The notes below the pieces were generated by a model. The model saw only the letters and a program-made list of their open reading frames with translations. It made no database searches and was not told the origin of the DNA. Made by a program: the position numbers and the translations under genes. From NCBI RefSeq assembly GCF_026340975.1, contig NZ_JAPEOS010000001.1, forward strand, positions 828,501 through 892,500: a DNA stretch of 64,000 nucleotides. The letters are read 5' to 3'. The stretch is from Streptomyces sp. NBC_01214. GTDB taxonomy: Bacteria; Actinomycetota; Actinomycetes; Streptomycetales; Streptomycetaceae. This document shows, in pieces, positions 42,803 to 51,020 of this stretch (the first letter of the stretch is position 1; every line of letters starts with the position of its first letter).

Positions 42803-43489
42803 CTAGCCGTCGGTGCAGATCACGTCGTACGGGCGGCCGACCGCGATGGTCAGCTTGATCGGGTCGGTGGTGCCGGAGGGGCACTCGGCCTGCGTCTTGA
42901 CGAGGCCGAGGACCTTCAGGGCGCCCGAGCCGCCGCAGGCGACTTCCTTGGCCTGGGAGGTCACGCAGTCACCCTTCACCAACTGGCCGCCGCCGGCGCC
43001 GGCGTCGCCGGGGTGGTCGCCCGACAGGTTGCGGCCGCAGACCGTGTTGGTGGGGATGCCGCTCGACTTGCCGCCGTAGGAGATGCTCACGTCGATCATC
43101 AGGTCGGTGCCGGGCGGGCACTGGATCGCGCCCGGGAGGATGCTGGCTTCCTTGATGTCGATCGCCTTGAAGGTGGCCCCGGAGTCGGAGCAGCCCGTCC
43201 GCTTGTATCCGTCGGGGGCCTTGGCCGGGTCGGGGCCGCCGCAGTCGCCGACCTTCCACGCGCTGGAGGTGTCGGAGGAGGACTCGGGGGATCCGGGGTC
43301 CTTGGCGGTGGGCTTGGCGGAAGGGGAGGCCGAGGGGGAAGCCGACGGCTTGCCGTCGTCCTTGCGGAGCGACTGCACGACGAAGTAGCCGCCGATGATG
43401 ACCACGGCGAGCACGATGACGGCGACGACGGTGCCGCCCGAGCGGCGTCTGGGGGCAGGTGGCGGCGTTACCTGGTACGGGTTGGCCAT
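42803..43489 (-). CDS. Membrane-anchored extracytoplasmic protein (LppU/SCO3897-like)
   Basis: 228 residues: a short Pro-rich cytoplasmic N-terminus with RRR, one transmembrane helix at about 20-40 (GTVVAVIVLAVVIIGGYFVV), a Ser/Pro/Lys linker at 45-75, and an extracellular domain with about nine Cys residues (WKVGDCGGPDP, GCSDSGATF, IQCPPGTD, TVCGRN, GDCVTSQ, VACGG, AECPSG, DVICTDG) likely paired in disulfides. This resembles the LppU/SCO3897 family of secreted actinobacterial proteins; function unknown. Confidence 0.78.
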   Translation of the reverse strand: MANPYQVTPPPAPRRRSGGTVVAVIVLAVVIIGGYFVVQSLRKDDGKPSASPSASPSAKPTAKDPGSPESSSDTSSAWKVGDCGGPDPAKAPDGYKRTGCSDSGATFKAIDIKEASILPGAIQCPPGTDLMIDVSISYGGKSSGIPTNTVCGRNLSGDHPGDAGAGGGQLVKGDCVTSQAKEVACGGSGALKVLGLVKTQAECPSGTTDPIKLTIAVGRPYDVICTDG

Positions 43490-43628
43490 GCGGGCTTCTC
43501 CTGCGGGACGTGGTGGGGACGGGGTGTGACGCGCGTACGGTGACGCGTCATGTCCACCTCATGGTTCCACCGGGACGGCCCGCGGGTGGCCGGGTTCGTC
43601 GGGTCCGCCGCCGCCCGCCCCGCCGGGC

Positions 43629-44555
43629 TCAGAGGACGGCCACCGGGGCCACGGGGGTACCGGTGCCGCCGACGAAGGGCTCCGGCATTGCGGAGAGGAG
43701 GAACGCGTACCGGTTCTCTTCTGCACAGGCTGTGGACAACTTTTCGAGGTTCCAGTTCTGGCCCTGGTGCATGCCCATCTCAACCAGGTCGAGGGCGTGC
43801 ACGGGCAGCCACAGGTTCTCGATCTCCGGCGGGAAGATCTCGAAGGTCAGGGTGTCGTTCGCGACGGCCGCCACGTCCCGCGCGTGGAACCACTCGGGCG
43901 TACGGATCGACAGTCCGGGCGAGGGGAAGCCGTAGCCGTGCTTGTCGCCCGCCAGGTAGACCTGGATCTGGCCGGTGCGGACGAGGACGATGTCCCCGGG
44001 GCGGACGGTGACCCCGCCGAACTCCTCGGCTTCGTCGAGGTCCCCGGGGGTCACCGCGTGGTCGCCCGGCAGTCGGTCCACCCCCTTCGCGCGCGCGACG
44101 TCGAGGAGCACCCCGCGCGAGACGATGTGGCCGGCCTTGTCGATGCCGCTGAACTCGGCGCGGCCGTGCGCCGTGATGGTGCCGGCCGGGCGGCCGTTGT
44201 AGATCTTCCCCGAGTGCGAGACGTGGGTGAGGGCGTCCCAATGGGTGCCCGCCTGGAGGCCCATGCTCACGGCGTCGTCGCTGCACGCCACCGTGCCCGG
44301 GCCGAAGAGCTCCTGGTTGATCTGCACCATCGTGTGCAGCGGGTTGATCCGGCCGGGGATCATGCCGACCTGGACCCCGTCCTCCTTGAGCGGGAGGGCG
44401 AGCGGGATCCGGCGGCCGGTGCGGATCTGCGCCGCGGCGCCCCGGACCACCTCGTCGGTGATCAGGTTCAGGGTGCCGATCTCGTCGTCGGCGCCCCAGC
44501 GCCCCCAGTTGTTGACGCGCTTGGCGATGTCGTGGAACTCGGCGGGCAAGGTCAT
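43629..44555 (-). CDS. Cyclase family protein (kynurenine formamidase-like metal hydrolase)
   Basis: 308 residues with the family metal motif GTHWDALTH at 103-111 (H105, D107, H111), the downstream GVLLDVARAKGV and PGDIVLVRTGQ segments, and a C-terminal HALDLVEMGMHQGQNW. Members hydrolyse amides or lactones or close rings, in formylkynurenine breakdown and in aromatic catabolism. It is divergent from the SDR gene with an operator copy between them, so it belongs to the catabolic regulon. The substrate is unknown. Confidence 0.87.
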   Translation of the reverse strand: MTLPAEFHDIAKRVNNWGRWGADDEIGTLNLITDEVVRGAAAQIRTGRRIPLALPLKEDGVQVGMIPGRINPLHTMVQINQELFGPGTVACSDDAVSMGLQAGTHWDALTHVSHSGKIYNGRPAGTITAHGRAEFSGIDKAGHIVSRGVLLDVARAKGVDRLPGDHAVTPGDLDEAEEFGGVTVRPGDIVLVRTGQIQVYLAGDKHGYGFPSPGLSIRTPEWFHARDVAAVANDTLTFEIFPPEIENLWLPVHALDLVEMGMHQGQNWNLEKLSTACAEENRYAFLLSAMPEPFVGGTGTPVAPVAVL

Positions 44556-44638
44556 GGGCGTCGACAGCTCCTTGCGTGGATGCGGCGGTTACGACGTCAA
44601 CGAGGGCTTGTGCAGGTACATCTGACTACCCATAGAAT

Positions 44639-44653
44639 CTAACGGTCCGTCAG
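44639..44653. promoter_or_regulatory. Palindromic operator (CTAACGGTCCGTCAG)
   Basis: A copy of the 15-bp palindrome with one mismatch (CTAACG) between the divergent cyclase and SDR genes, 23-37 bp from the SDR start. Confidence 0.65.
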
Positions 44654-44675
44654 AAATCGCGGGAAGGGGCCGGAC

Positions 44676-45587
44676 GTGGGGAACTTCTTGGCAGGCAAGG
44701 TCGTCGCCGTCACCGGCGCCGGCCGGGGCATCGGGCGGGCCGTGGCACTCGCCGCGGCCGCCGAGGGCGCCAAGGTCGTCGTCAACGACTACGGGGTCGG
44801 GATCGAGGGCGCGGAGCCCACCAGCGAGATCGCCGAGGCCGTGGTGAAGGAGATCACCGCACTCGGCGGGGAGGCCGTCGCCGTCGCCGACGACATCTCC
44901 ACCATGGCGGGCGGTCAGCGCCTCGTCGACACCGCGCTCACGCACTACGGCCGCATCGACGGCGTCGTGTGCGTGGCCGGCATCCTGCGCGAACGGATGC
45001 TGTTCAACATGTCCGAAGAGGAGTGGGACCCGGTCGTCGCCACCCACCTCAAGGGCACCTTCACCGTCTTCCGCGCCGCCTCCGCCGTCATGCGCAGGCA
45101 GGGCACGGGCACCTTGATCGGCTTCACCAGCGGCAACCACCAGGGCTCCGTAGCCCAGGCCAACTACAGCGCCGCCAAGGGCGGGATCATCTCCCTCGTC
45201 CGCTCCGCCGCGCTGGGCCTGGCCAAGTACGGGGTGACGGCCAACGCCGTCGCACCCGTCGCCCGCACCCGCATGTCCGCGGGCGTCCCCATGGAGCTCA
45301 AGGAGATCGGCGAACCCGAGGACGTGGCGGCGCTGGTCACCTACTTGCTCAGCGACCGGGCCAGGGCCGAGGACATCACCGGCCAGGTCTACACGATCGC
45401 CGGCCCGAAGATCGCCGTCTGGGCGCAGCCGCGCGAGCTGCGCGCCGGATACGCCGAAGGGTCCTGGACGCCGGAGAAGATCGCCGACTTCCTGCCCGGC
45501 ACGGTCGGCACCGATCCGATGCCGATGCTCGCGCAATTGGAGGCCATGGCCAAGGCGGCGGCCGCCAAGGACCGCCCCAACGCGTAG
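44676..45587 (+). CDS. SDR family dehydrogenase
   Basis: A 303-residue short-chain dehydrogenase: TGAGRGIG (14-21) for cofactor binding, an Asn-Asp-Tyr after the second strand (VVVNDYGVG) suggesting NAD(H), and the catalytic SGNHQGSVAQANYSAAKGG with Tyr-x-x-x-Lys. It resembles the 3-hydroxyacyl-CoA dehydrogenase part of peroxisomal multifunctional enzyme. GTG 44676. It heads a three-gene operon with an acyl-CoA dehydrogenase and a Zn-alcohol dehydrogenase. Confidence 0.9.
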   Translation: MGNFLAGKVVAVTGAGRGIGRAVALAAAAEGAKVVVNDYGVGIEGAEPTSEIAEAVVKEITALGGEAVAVADDISTMAGGQRLVDTALTHYGRIDGVVCVAGILRERMLFNMSEEEWDPVVATHLKGTFTVFRAASAVMRRQGTGTLIGFTSGNHQGSVAQANYSAAKGGIISLVRSAALGLAKYGVTANAVAPVARTRMSAGVPMELKEIGEPEDVAALVTYLLSDRARAEDITGQVYTIAGPKIAVWAQPRELRAGYAEGSWTPEKIADFLPGTVGTDPMPMLAQLEAMAKAAAAKDRPNA

Positions 45588-45590
45588 GGC

Positions 45591-45637
45591 CGGACAGGAC
45601 CAGACAGGACCGGACAGGACCGGACCGGACAGGACCA
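45591..45637 (+). repeat. Tandem 10-bp repeat (CGGACAGGAC)n
   Basis: Three consecutive copies (CGGACAGGAC, CAGACAGGAC, CGGACAGGAC) plus a shifted fourth fill the 61-bp gap between the SDR and acyl-CoA dehydrogenase genes. Likely slipped-strand expansion. Confidence 0.75.
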
Positions 45638-45648
45638 GGGGGAGCGGC

Positions 45649-46869
45649 GTGGACTTCAGCTTCGGGGCCGAGGACGAGGAGCTGCGCGGGCGCGCCCGGA
45701 CGTGGCTGACCGAGCACCTCGTCGGCCCGTACGCGCAAGTCCTCGGCCTCGGCGGGCCGGGCAGCGAGCACGAAGGGGCCGGGATCCGGCGGGCGTGGGA
45801 GCGCGAGCTCGGCCGGGGCGGCTGGATCGGGCAGGGCTGGGAGGCCGACGGGTGGGGAAACCGGCGGCTGTCCCTGACCGGCCAGGTGGTGTGGGCCGAG
45901 GAGTACGCGGCCCTGCGCGCGCCCGGCCGGGTCGGCCACATCGGCGAGAACCTCCTCGCCCCTACGCTCATCGCCTACGGGTCGCCCGAGCAGCAGGGCC
46001 GCTTCCTGCCCGGCATCGCGCGGGGCGAGGAGCTGTGGTGCCAGGGCTACAGCGAGCCGGGCGCCGGATCCGACCTCGCGGGCATCCGTACGGCCGCGGT
46101 ACGGGACGCGGCCGACGGACTGTACCGGGTGACCGGCCAGAAGATCTGGACCTCGCTCGCCCAGGAAGCCGACTGGTGCTTCGTTCTCGCCCGCACCGAA
46201 CCCGGCTCGCGCCGGCACCGGGGTCTGTCGTTCCTGCTCGTCCGGATGGACCAGCCCGGCCGCGTCGAGGTCCGGCCGATCCGGCAGATGTCGGGCACGA
46301 GCGAGTTCAACGAGGTGTTCTTCGACGGAGCGGTCGCAGCCGAGGTCGTCGGCGCCGAGGGCGACGGCTGGACCGTGGCCATGGGCCTGCTCGCCCTGGA
46401 GCGCGGAGTCTCGACCCTGGTCCAGCAGATCGGCTTCGCGGCGGAACTGGAGCGCGTCCTGGCCGCGTACGCGGCGCGCGCCGCCGCGGGAGCCGGAGAC
46501 CCCGTCCTGCGGGAGCGCCTCGTCCGGCAGTGGGCCGAGCTGCGCACGATGCGGTGGAATGCGCTGCGCACCCTCGGAGCCGCGGGAGGCGTGGGCGACG
46601 CGGGCGACGCGGGCGCGCCCAGCGTGGCCAAGCTGCTGTGGGGAGGCTGGCACCGGCGGCTCGGGGAGCTGGCGGTGGAGGTCCGCGGGGCGGCGGCCAC
46701 GGCCGGGCCGGCGGGCTGGGCGCCCGGGCTCCCGTACGAACTCGGACTCGACGAGGAGCAGCGCCTGTTCCTGTTCACCCGCGCCGACACCATTTACGGC
46801 GGCTCGGACGAGATCCAGCGGAACATCATCGCCGAGCGCGTGCTCGGCCTGCCTAAGGAGTCCAGGTGA
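45649..46869 (+). CDS. Acyl-CoA dehydrogenase
   Basis: 406 residues, FadE type: GWIGQGWEADGWGNRRLSL near the N-terminus, QGYSEPGAGSDLAGIRTAA, YGGSDEIQRNIIAERVLGLP at the end. The Gly/Asp repeats GVGDAGDAGAP in a surface loop look like expansion. GTG 45649 follows AGGGGGAGCG. It is in an operon with the SDR upstream and overlaps the alcohol dehydrogenase gene by 4 bp (GTGA). Confidence 0.9.
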   Translation: MDFSFGAEDEELRGRARTWLTEHLVGPYAQVLGLGGPGSEHEGAGIRRAWERELGRGGWIGQGWEADGWGNRRLSLTGQVVWAEEYAALRAPGRVGHIGENLLAPTLIAYGSPEQQGRFLPGIARGEELWCQGYSEPGAGSDLAGIRTAAVRDAADGLYRVTGQKIWTSLAQEADWCFVLARTEPGSRRHRGLSFLLVRMDQPGRVEVRPIRQMSGTSEFNEVFFDGAVAAEVVGAEGDGWTVAMGLLALERGVSTLVQQIGFAAELERVLAAYAARAAAGAGDPVLRERLVRQWAELRTMRWNALRTLGAAGGVGDAGDAGAPSVAKLLWGGWHRRLGELAVEVRGAAATAGPAGWAPGLPYELGLDEEQRLFLFTRADTIYGGSDEIQRNIIAERVLGLPKESR

Positions 46870-47933
46870 GAGGCGTCGTGTTCGACGGCAAGCAGGCTCA
46901 GGTGGTCGACGACCTGGAGATCCGGGATCCGGGGCCGGGGGAGGTGCTCGTCGCGATCGGCGCGGCCGGGCTGTGCCACAGCGACCTGTCGGTGATCGAC
47001 GGGACGATCCCCTTCCCACCGCCGGTGGTGCTCGGGCACGAGGGCGCGGGGGTCGTGGAGGCGGTGGGCCCGGGCGTCACCCACGTGGCGCCGGGCGATC
47101 ACGTGGCGCTGTCCACCCTGGCCAACTGCGGGGCGTGCGCGGACTGCGACCGGGGCCGGCCGACGATGTGCCGCAAGGCGATCGGGATGCCGGGCCAGCC
47201 GTTCTCGCGCGGTGGGAAGCCGCTGTTCCAGTTCGCCTCCAACTCCGCCTTCGCGGAGCGCACGCTGGTCAAGGCTGTGCAGGCCGTGAAGATCCCGGCC
47301 GACATCCCGCTGACCTCGGCGGCGCTCATCGGCTGCGGGGTCCTCACGGGGGTGGGGGCCGTACTGAACCGGGCGCGGGTGGACCGCGGTGAGAGCGTGG
47401 TCGTCATAGGCACCGGCGGCATCGGGCTGAACGTGCTGCAAGGGGCCCGGATCGCGGGCGCCACGACGATCGTGGCGGTGGACGCGAACCCGGCGAAGGA
47501 GGCGGTGGCCCGGCAGTTCGGCGCCACGCACTTCGTCGACGCGTCCGCGGTGGCCGACCCGTCGGCGGCGGTCCGCGAGATCCTGCCGACCGGCGCCGAC
47601 CACGCCTTCGAGTGCGTGGGCAACGTCAAGCTGATCCGCCAGGCGATCGACCTCCTCGACCGGCACGGCCAGGCGATCCTGCTCGGCGTGCCCGGCTTCC
47701 AGGAGGAGGCGTCGTTCCTCGTGTCGTCCATGTACCTGGACAAGACGATCATGGGCTGCCGGTACGGGTCCTCGCGCCCGCAGCGCGACATCGCGCTCTA
47801 CGCCGAGCTCTACCGGCAGGGCGGGCTGCTGCTGGACGAACTGGTGACGGAGGTCTACCCGGTCGAGGACTTCGCCAAGGCCGTGGACGACGCCCACCAC
47901 GGACGGGTGGCCAGGGGAGTGCTCACCTTCTGA
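46866..47933 (+). CDS. Zn-dependent alcohol dehydrogenase (MDR family)
   Basis: 355 residues with the catalytic Zn ligands C37 and H58-E59 (GLCHSDLS, LGHEGAG), structural Zn cysteines C88, C91, C94 and C102, and a Rossmann GTGGIGLNVLQGARIAGA motif. It resembles class III/NDMA-dependent-type actinobacterial ADHs such as those used on bulky alcohols. It oxidises an alcohol intermediate; coupling to the dehydrogenase and SDR suggests the same pathway. Followed by a strong terminator. Confidence 0.9.
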   Translation: MRGVVFDGKQAQVVDDLEIRDPGPGEVLVAIGAAGLCHSDLSVIDGTIPFPPPVVLGHEGAGVVEAVGPGVTHVAPGDHVALSTLANCGACADCDRGRPTMCRKAIGMPGQPFSRGGKPLFQFASNSAFAERTLVKAVQAVKIPADIPLTSAALIGCGVLTGVGAVLNRARVDRGESVVVIGTGGIGLNVLQGARIAGATTIVAVDANPAKEAVARQFGATHFVDASAVADPSAAVREILPTGADHAFECVGNVKLIRQAIDLLDRHGQAILLGVPGFQEEASFLVSSMYLDKTIMGCRYGSSRPQRDIALYAELYRQGGLLLDELVTEVYPVEDFAKAVDDAHHGRVARGVLTF

Positions 47934-47980
47934 CCCGCCCTGGGGGGTGCCTCGCCCCCTACCGCTCTCCGGAAACGGCT

Positions 47981-48024
47981 CGGCTCCCCCGCCGGCGGGA
48001 TCGCACCCGCCGGCGGAGGAGCCG
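47981..48024. terminator. Bidirectional terminator, 19-bp stem
   Basis: Arms 47981-47999 and 48006-48024 pair with one mismatch around a 6-base loop, between the convergent alcohol dehydrogenase and DD-peptidase genes. Confidence 0.85.
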
Positions 48025-48039
48025 TGAACCGAATCACCG

Positions 48040-48972
48040 TCAGTCGAGGACGTCCGGGATCGGGTCGGTGTTGCCGCGCTGCAGCGCCGCCCCGGAGCCG
48101 GCGCTGGAACCGAGCGCCCAGTCCATGAGCTTCATCGAGTCCGCGTAGCGCTCCTCGTCGTTCAGCAGGACGCCGATGACGGTCTTGCCGTTACGGGTCG
48201 CGGAGTAGACGAGGCACTTGCCCGCGGCGGTGCCGGTGCCGGTCTTGACACCGATCGCACCCGGGTACGCGTAGCCGGTGGGACGCTCCCTGATGAGCAG
48301 GTTGCTGTTGCCCCACGTGGCGTCGGTCGAGGTGCCGCCCGTGCTGTAGGTCTTCGCCGCCACGATCTTCGGGAAGGCGACGCCCGACATCGCGTACTTG
48401 GTGAGCTTCGCCAGGTCGCGCGCGGTGGTGAGGTTCTTGCCGGTCGGCGAGATGCCGTCGAAGGAGTCGTAGACGGTCTTGGTCATGCCCAGCGACTTCG
48501 CCTTGGCGTTCATCTGCGCGACGAAGTCCGCCGTGCGGGCCTGCGTGGTCGCGCCCTTGCCGAAGGTGTCGGCGAGCGCGTAGGCCGCGTCGCAGCCCGA
48601 CGGGAGCATCAGCCCGTACAGCAGCTGGCGGACCGTCGGGGTGGAACCCACCTTCAGGTGGGCCGAGCTGGCGCCCTCGCGGACGACGTAGTCCACGTAC
48701 TCCTGCTTGATGGTGATCTTCTGGTCGTAGTTCAGGTTGGGCGTGCGCATCACGACCTGGGCGGTCATGATCTTGGTGGTGCTCGCCCCCTGCCGTTGGG
48801 TGTCAGCGTCCTTGCTGGCCAGCGTGGCCCCGCTGGTGCCGTCGATCAGGATCGAGCCGGCGGCCGTGACGGGAGGTGCGGCGACCGGAGCCGCCGACGA
48901 GGCCGGCGAAGCGGCCACCAGGAAGGCCCCGGTGGCGACCGTGACGGCGATCGCGCCGCGCGTGCGGCGCAT
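48040..48972 (-). CDS. D-alanyl-D-alanine carboxypeptidase/transpeptidase, K15 type
   Basis: A 310-residue exported low-molecular-mass penicillin-binding protein (S11 family). Signal peptide 1-28 (AVTVATGAFLVAASPASSAA), catalytic S64-T-T-K67, S125-G-C127 in place of the usual SxN, and K243-T-G245. The SGC variant is the hallmark of the Streptomyces K15 DD-transpeptidase. It trims or exchanges D-Ala in cell-wall peptides. Start ATG 48972. It interrupts the catabolic gene set and has no operator copy. Confidence 0.92.
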   Translation of the reverse strand: MRRTRGAIAVTVATGAFLVAASPASSAAPVAAPPVTAAGSILIDGTSGATLASKDADTQRQGASTTKIMTAQVVMRTPNLNYDQKITIKQEYVDYVVREGASSAHLKVGSTPTVRQLLYGLMLPSGCDAAYALADTFGKGATTQARTADFVAQMNAKAKSLGMTKTVYDSFDGISPTGKNLTTARDLAKLTKYAMSGVAFPKIVAAKTYSTGGTSTDATWGNSNLLIRERPTGYAYPGAIGVKTGTGTAAGKCLVYSATRNGKTVIGVLLNDEERYADSMKLMDWALGSSAGSGAALQRGNTDPIPDVLD

Positions 48973-49077
48973 CAGGTTCAGTATCAAATCAAATCCCCGC
49001 GTTTCCGAAGAATTCCGAAGGGGCCCGCACGCCGAGGCGCCCCAGCCCCTGGGGGAGCTTACGCAGCGGACGGACGC

Positions 49078-49115
49078 GGGGACATCGAACTGCCGCGGGG
49101 ACATCGAACTGCCGC
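49078..49115. repeat. 19-bp perfect tandem duplication
   Basis: GGGGACATCGAACTGCCGC occurs at 49078-49096 and again at 49097-49115 in the 249-bp gap upstream of the DD-peptidase gene. The remainder (49130-49215) is low-complexity GC. Confidence 0.8.
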
Positions 49116-49221
49116 AGGAAGAACGGCGGGCGGTCCGACGGCCCTGCCTGCCTGCCGGCCGGCCCTGCCCCGGCGGCCCGCCCCGCCCCGTCGGCCCGCC
49201 CCGCCGAGTCGGCCCGGTCCG

Positions 49222-49854
49222 TCAGTCGGCGAGGCGCCCGAAGCGGCCCTTGTGGAAGAGGAGCGGTCCGCCCTCGCCGGCCGCACCCATGGCCACCACC
49301 CGGCCCACGACGATGAGGTGGTCCCCGCCGGTGTGGACGGCCTGGATCCGGCAGTCGATCCAGGCGGGCACGGCGTCGAGCTGCGGCGATCCCGTGACGG
49401 GGGCGGGCGTGTGGGTCACCCCGGCGAACTTGTCCGCGCCGCTGACGGCGAAGGACCGGCACAACTCACCCTGTTCGGCACCGAGGATGTTGACGCAGAA
49501 CACCCCGGCGCGGGCGATCCGCGGCCAGGTCGTCGACGTACGGGCCACCATGAAGGTGACCAGGGGCGGGTCGAGGGACAGCGAGGCGAACGACTGGCAG
49601 GCGAAGCCGGCCGGGCCCTGCGCGTCCTCGCCGGGCGGTGCCGTGATGACGGTGACCCCGCTGGCGAAGTTCCCGAGTACGGCCCGGAACTCGGCGGGGG
49701 ACACCGGCGCGCGCTCGTCCTCGCCGACGGCGCGCAGGTCGGGACGCGGCAGGGCGTCGACGGAACCGGGTTCCCGCTGCGCCGGGGCGGAGGTGGGGGA
49801 GCCCACTGACCTGAGGTATCGGACGACGGTGGCCGCCATCCCTGCATGTCCCAT
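49222..49854 (-). CDS. Flavin reductase family protein (HsaB-like)
   Basis: About 210 residues. The flavin reductase domain starts near residue 50 (FRAVLGNFASGVTVITAPPG), with ACQSFASLSLDPPLVTFMVA and the C-terminal DHLIVVGRVVAM, as in the FMN reductase components of two-component monooxygenases such as HsaB. ATG 49854 or ATG 49839 may be the start. The operator at 49872-49886 lies just upstream, placing it in the catabolic regulon. The oxygenase partner is not adjacent. Confidence 0.85.
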   Translation of the reverse strand: MGHAGMAATVVRYLRSVGSPTSAPAQREPGSVDALPRPDLRAVGEDERAPVSPAEFRAVLGNFASGVTVITAPPGEDAQGPAGFACQSFASLSLDPPLVTFMVARTSTTWPRIARAGVFCVNILGAEQGELCRSFAVSGADKFAGVTHTPAPVTGSPQLDAVPAWIDCRIQAVHTGGDHLIVVGRVVAMGAAGEGGPLLFHKGRFGRLAD

Positions 49855-49871
49855 CACAGCAACGATTGAAA

Positions 49872-49886
49872 CTGACGGCTCGTCAG
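49872..49886. promoter_or_regulatory. Palindromic operator (CTGACGGCTCGTCAG)
   Basis: A consensus copy of the 15-bp palindrome, 18-32 bp upstream of the flavin reductase start. Confidence 0.75.
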
Positions 49887-49917
49887 ATAGGAAGGGGTGG
49901 GGGCGTGGATCCGGTTG

Positions 49918-49973
49918 ATTGAACGCGTTCAATATAGGTGTAGAGTCTCGGCTCGGATAATTGAACGCGTTCA
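49918..49973 (+). promoter_or_regulatory. Promoter flanked by two TTGAACGCGTTCAA palindromes
   Basis: ATTGAACGCGTTCAAT (49918-49933) is a perfect 16-bp palindrome, and ATTGAACGCGTTCA recurs at 49960-49973; centres are about 41-42 bp apart, near four helical turns. TTGAAC (49919) and TAGAGT (49941-49946) with a 16-bp spacer form the likely promoter, so a dimeric repressor on both sites would cover the -35 box and the early transcript. This is a different motif from the CTGAC palindrome next to it. Confidence 0.7.
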
Positions 49974-49992
49974 GGCGGGGGTGGTGGTCAGC

Positions 49993-50922
49993 ATGGTGCA
50001 GACGGTGCGGGCGGGACGGGTGCCACGGGAGGGGGACCGCGGATGGTGGGCCGCGGCCCCCGGCGCGGAGGTCGTCTTCGCCGGACAGCTGCTGATCGGG
50101 GCCGTCCTCTGGTGCGTACTGACACCTCCGAGCGACGACTACGACCTCGGCCCGGGACCCGGATTCGGCGTGCTCGTGCTCTTCCTGGCGGCGGCCGTGA
50201 TCACCCCCGTCCCGCTCCTGGGCGCCGCCGTCCTGCACGCCCTCGTCTTCACCCGCCCCGCCCTGGCCCTGTCCCGCCGGACCGGCCGGCGGCTCGTCGC
50301 ACCGGCCTACCTCCTCGGGGCATCGGCGGCCTGCGCGCTGCTCCCCTGGTGCGCGGGGGCCCCGTACGCCGCCTCGCTCGCCTGGATCGGGGGCAGTGGC
50401 GCACTCCCCCTGCTGGTGGCGGGCCTGGGGCTGCGCAGCGCCCGGTCGACCGCCTTCGTCGGGACGGTGGCGAGCGTTCTGTCCGGGGTGCTCGCGCTGG
50501 CCGCCCTGATCGTCGGGCTCGAGCTGACGGACGGGGCCGCACTGGGCGAATCCGAGCCGCCCCGGCTGGCACGCGCGCAGTACGTGGGCGAGTGGCGCGG
50601 GACGGACGGCGGGGTGGTCCGGCTCCAGGAGGGCGGCGAGCTCGTGGTCGAGGACCTCCCGGTGGACCGGCGCCGAGCGGGCGGCTCCGATCACGTGGTG
50701 ACGCGCTGCACGGCCGCCGGCACCTGGCAGGAACGGCCGCCCGACACCGGCTTCCACCAGCGCGCCGGAGTGGACCTGATCATCACGGACTGCGCCGGCT
50801 GGGAGCGGACCTGGCGGGTGGCCGGGACCGTGGACCGGCCCGAACTGTTCCAGGTGGTCGGTGACCCGGACGCCGGTGGGCTGCGGATCCTGCGCCGCGT
50901 GCCCGTACCCCCACACGGGTGA
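49993..50922 (+). CDS. Membrane protein of unknown function
   Basis: 309 residues from ATG 49993; the longer frame to 49897 reads through the operator palindromes and is rejected. About five hydrophobic segments lie between residues 28 and 175. They are followed by a soluble C-terminal domain (YVGEWRGTDGGVVRLQEGGE, WQERPPDTGFHQRAG, CAGWERTWRVAG) that looks like a small beta-rich fold. No family is recognised. Tight control is suggested by the paired palindromes at its promoter. Confidence 0.75.
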   Translation: MVQTVRAGRVPREGDRGWWAAAPGAEVVFAGQLLIGAVLWCVLTPPSDDYDLGPGPGFGVLVLFLAAAVITPVPLLGAAVLHALVFTRPALALSRRTGRRLVAPAYLLGASAACALLPWCAGAPYAASLAWIGGSGALPLLVAGLGLRSARSTAFVGTVASVLSGVLALAALIVGLELTDGAALGESEPPRLARAQYVGEWRGTDGGVVRLQEGGELVVEDLPVDRRRAGGSDHVVTRCTAAGTWQERPPDTGFHQRAGVDLIITDCAGWERTWRVAGTVDRPELFQVVGDPDAGGLRILRRVPVPPHG

Positions 50923-51020
50923 AACCCCACGCCTCCGTGGGGCCGTACGCCCGGGCGCGGGTGGAGGCTCGGCATCGTGGCAGCGACCTCGTACCGCCGC
51001 CGTAGTCCCGGGAGGACCCC

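Noticed and set aside
49897..49992. Longer start of the membrane protein at 49897
   Set aside because: The extra residues (IERVQ repeated) are the translation of the two operator palindromes and the promoter.
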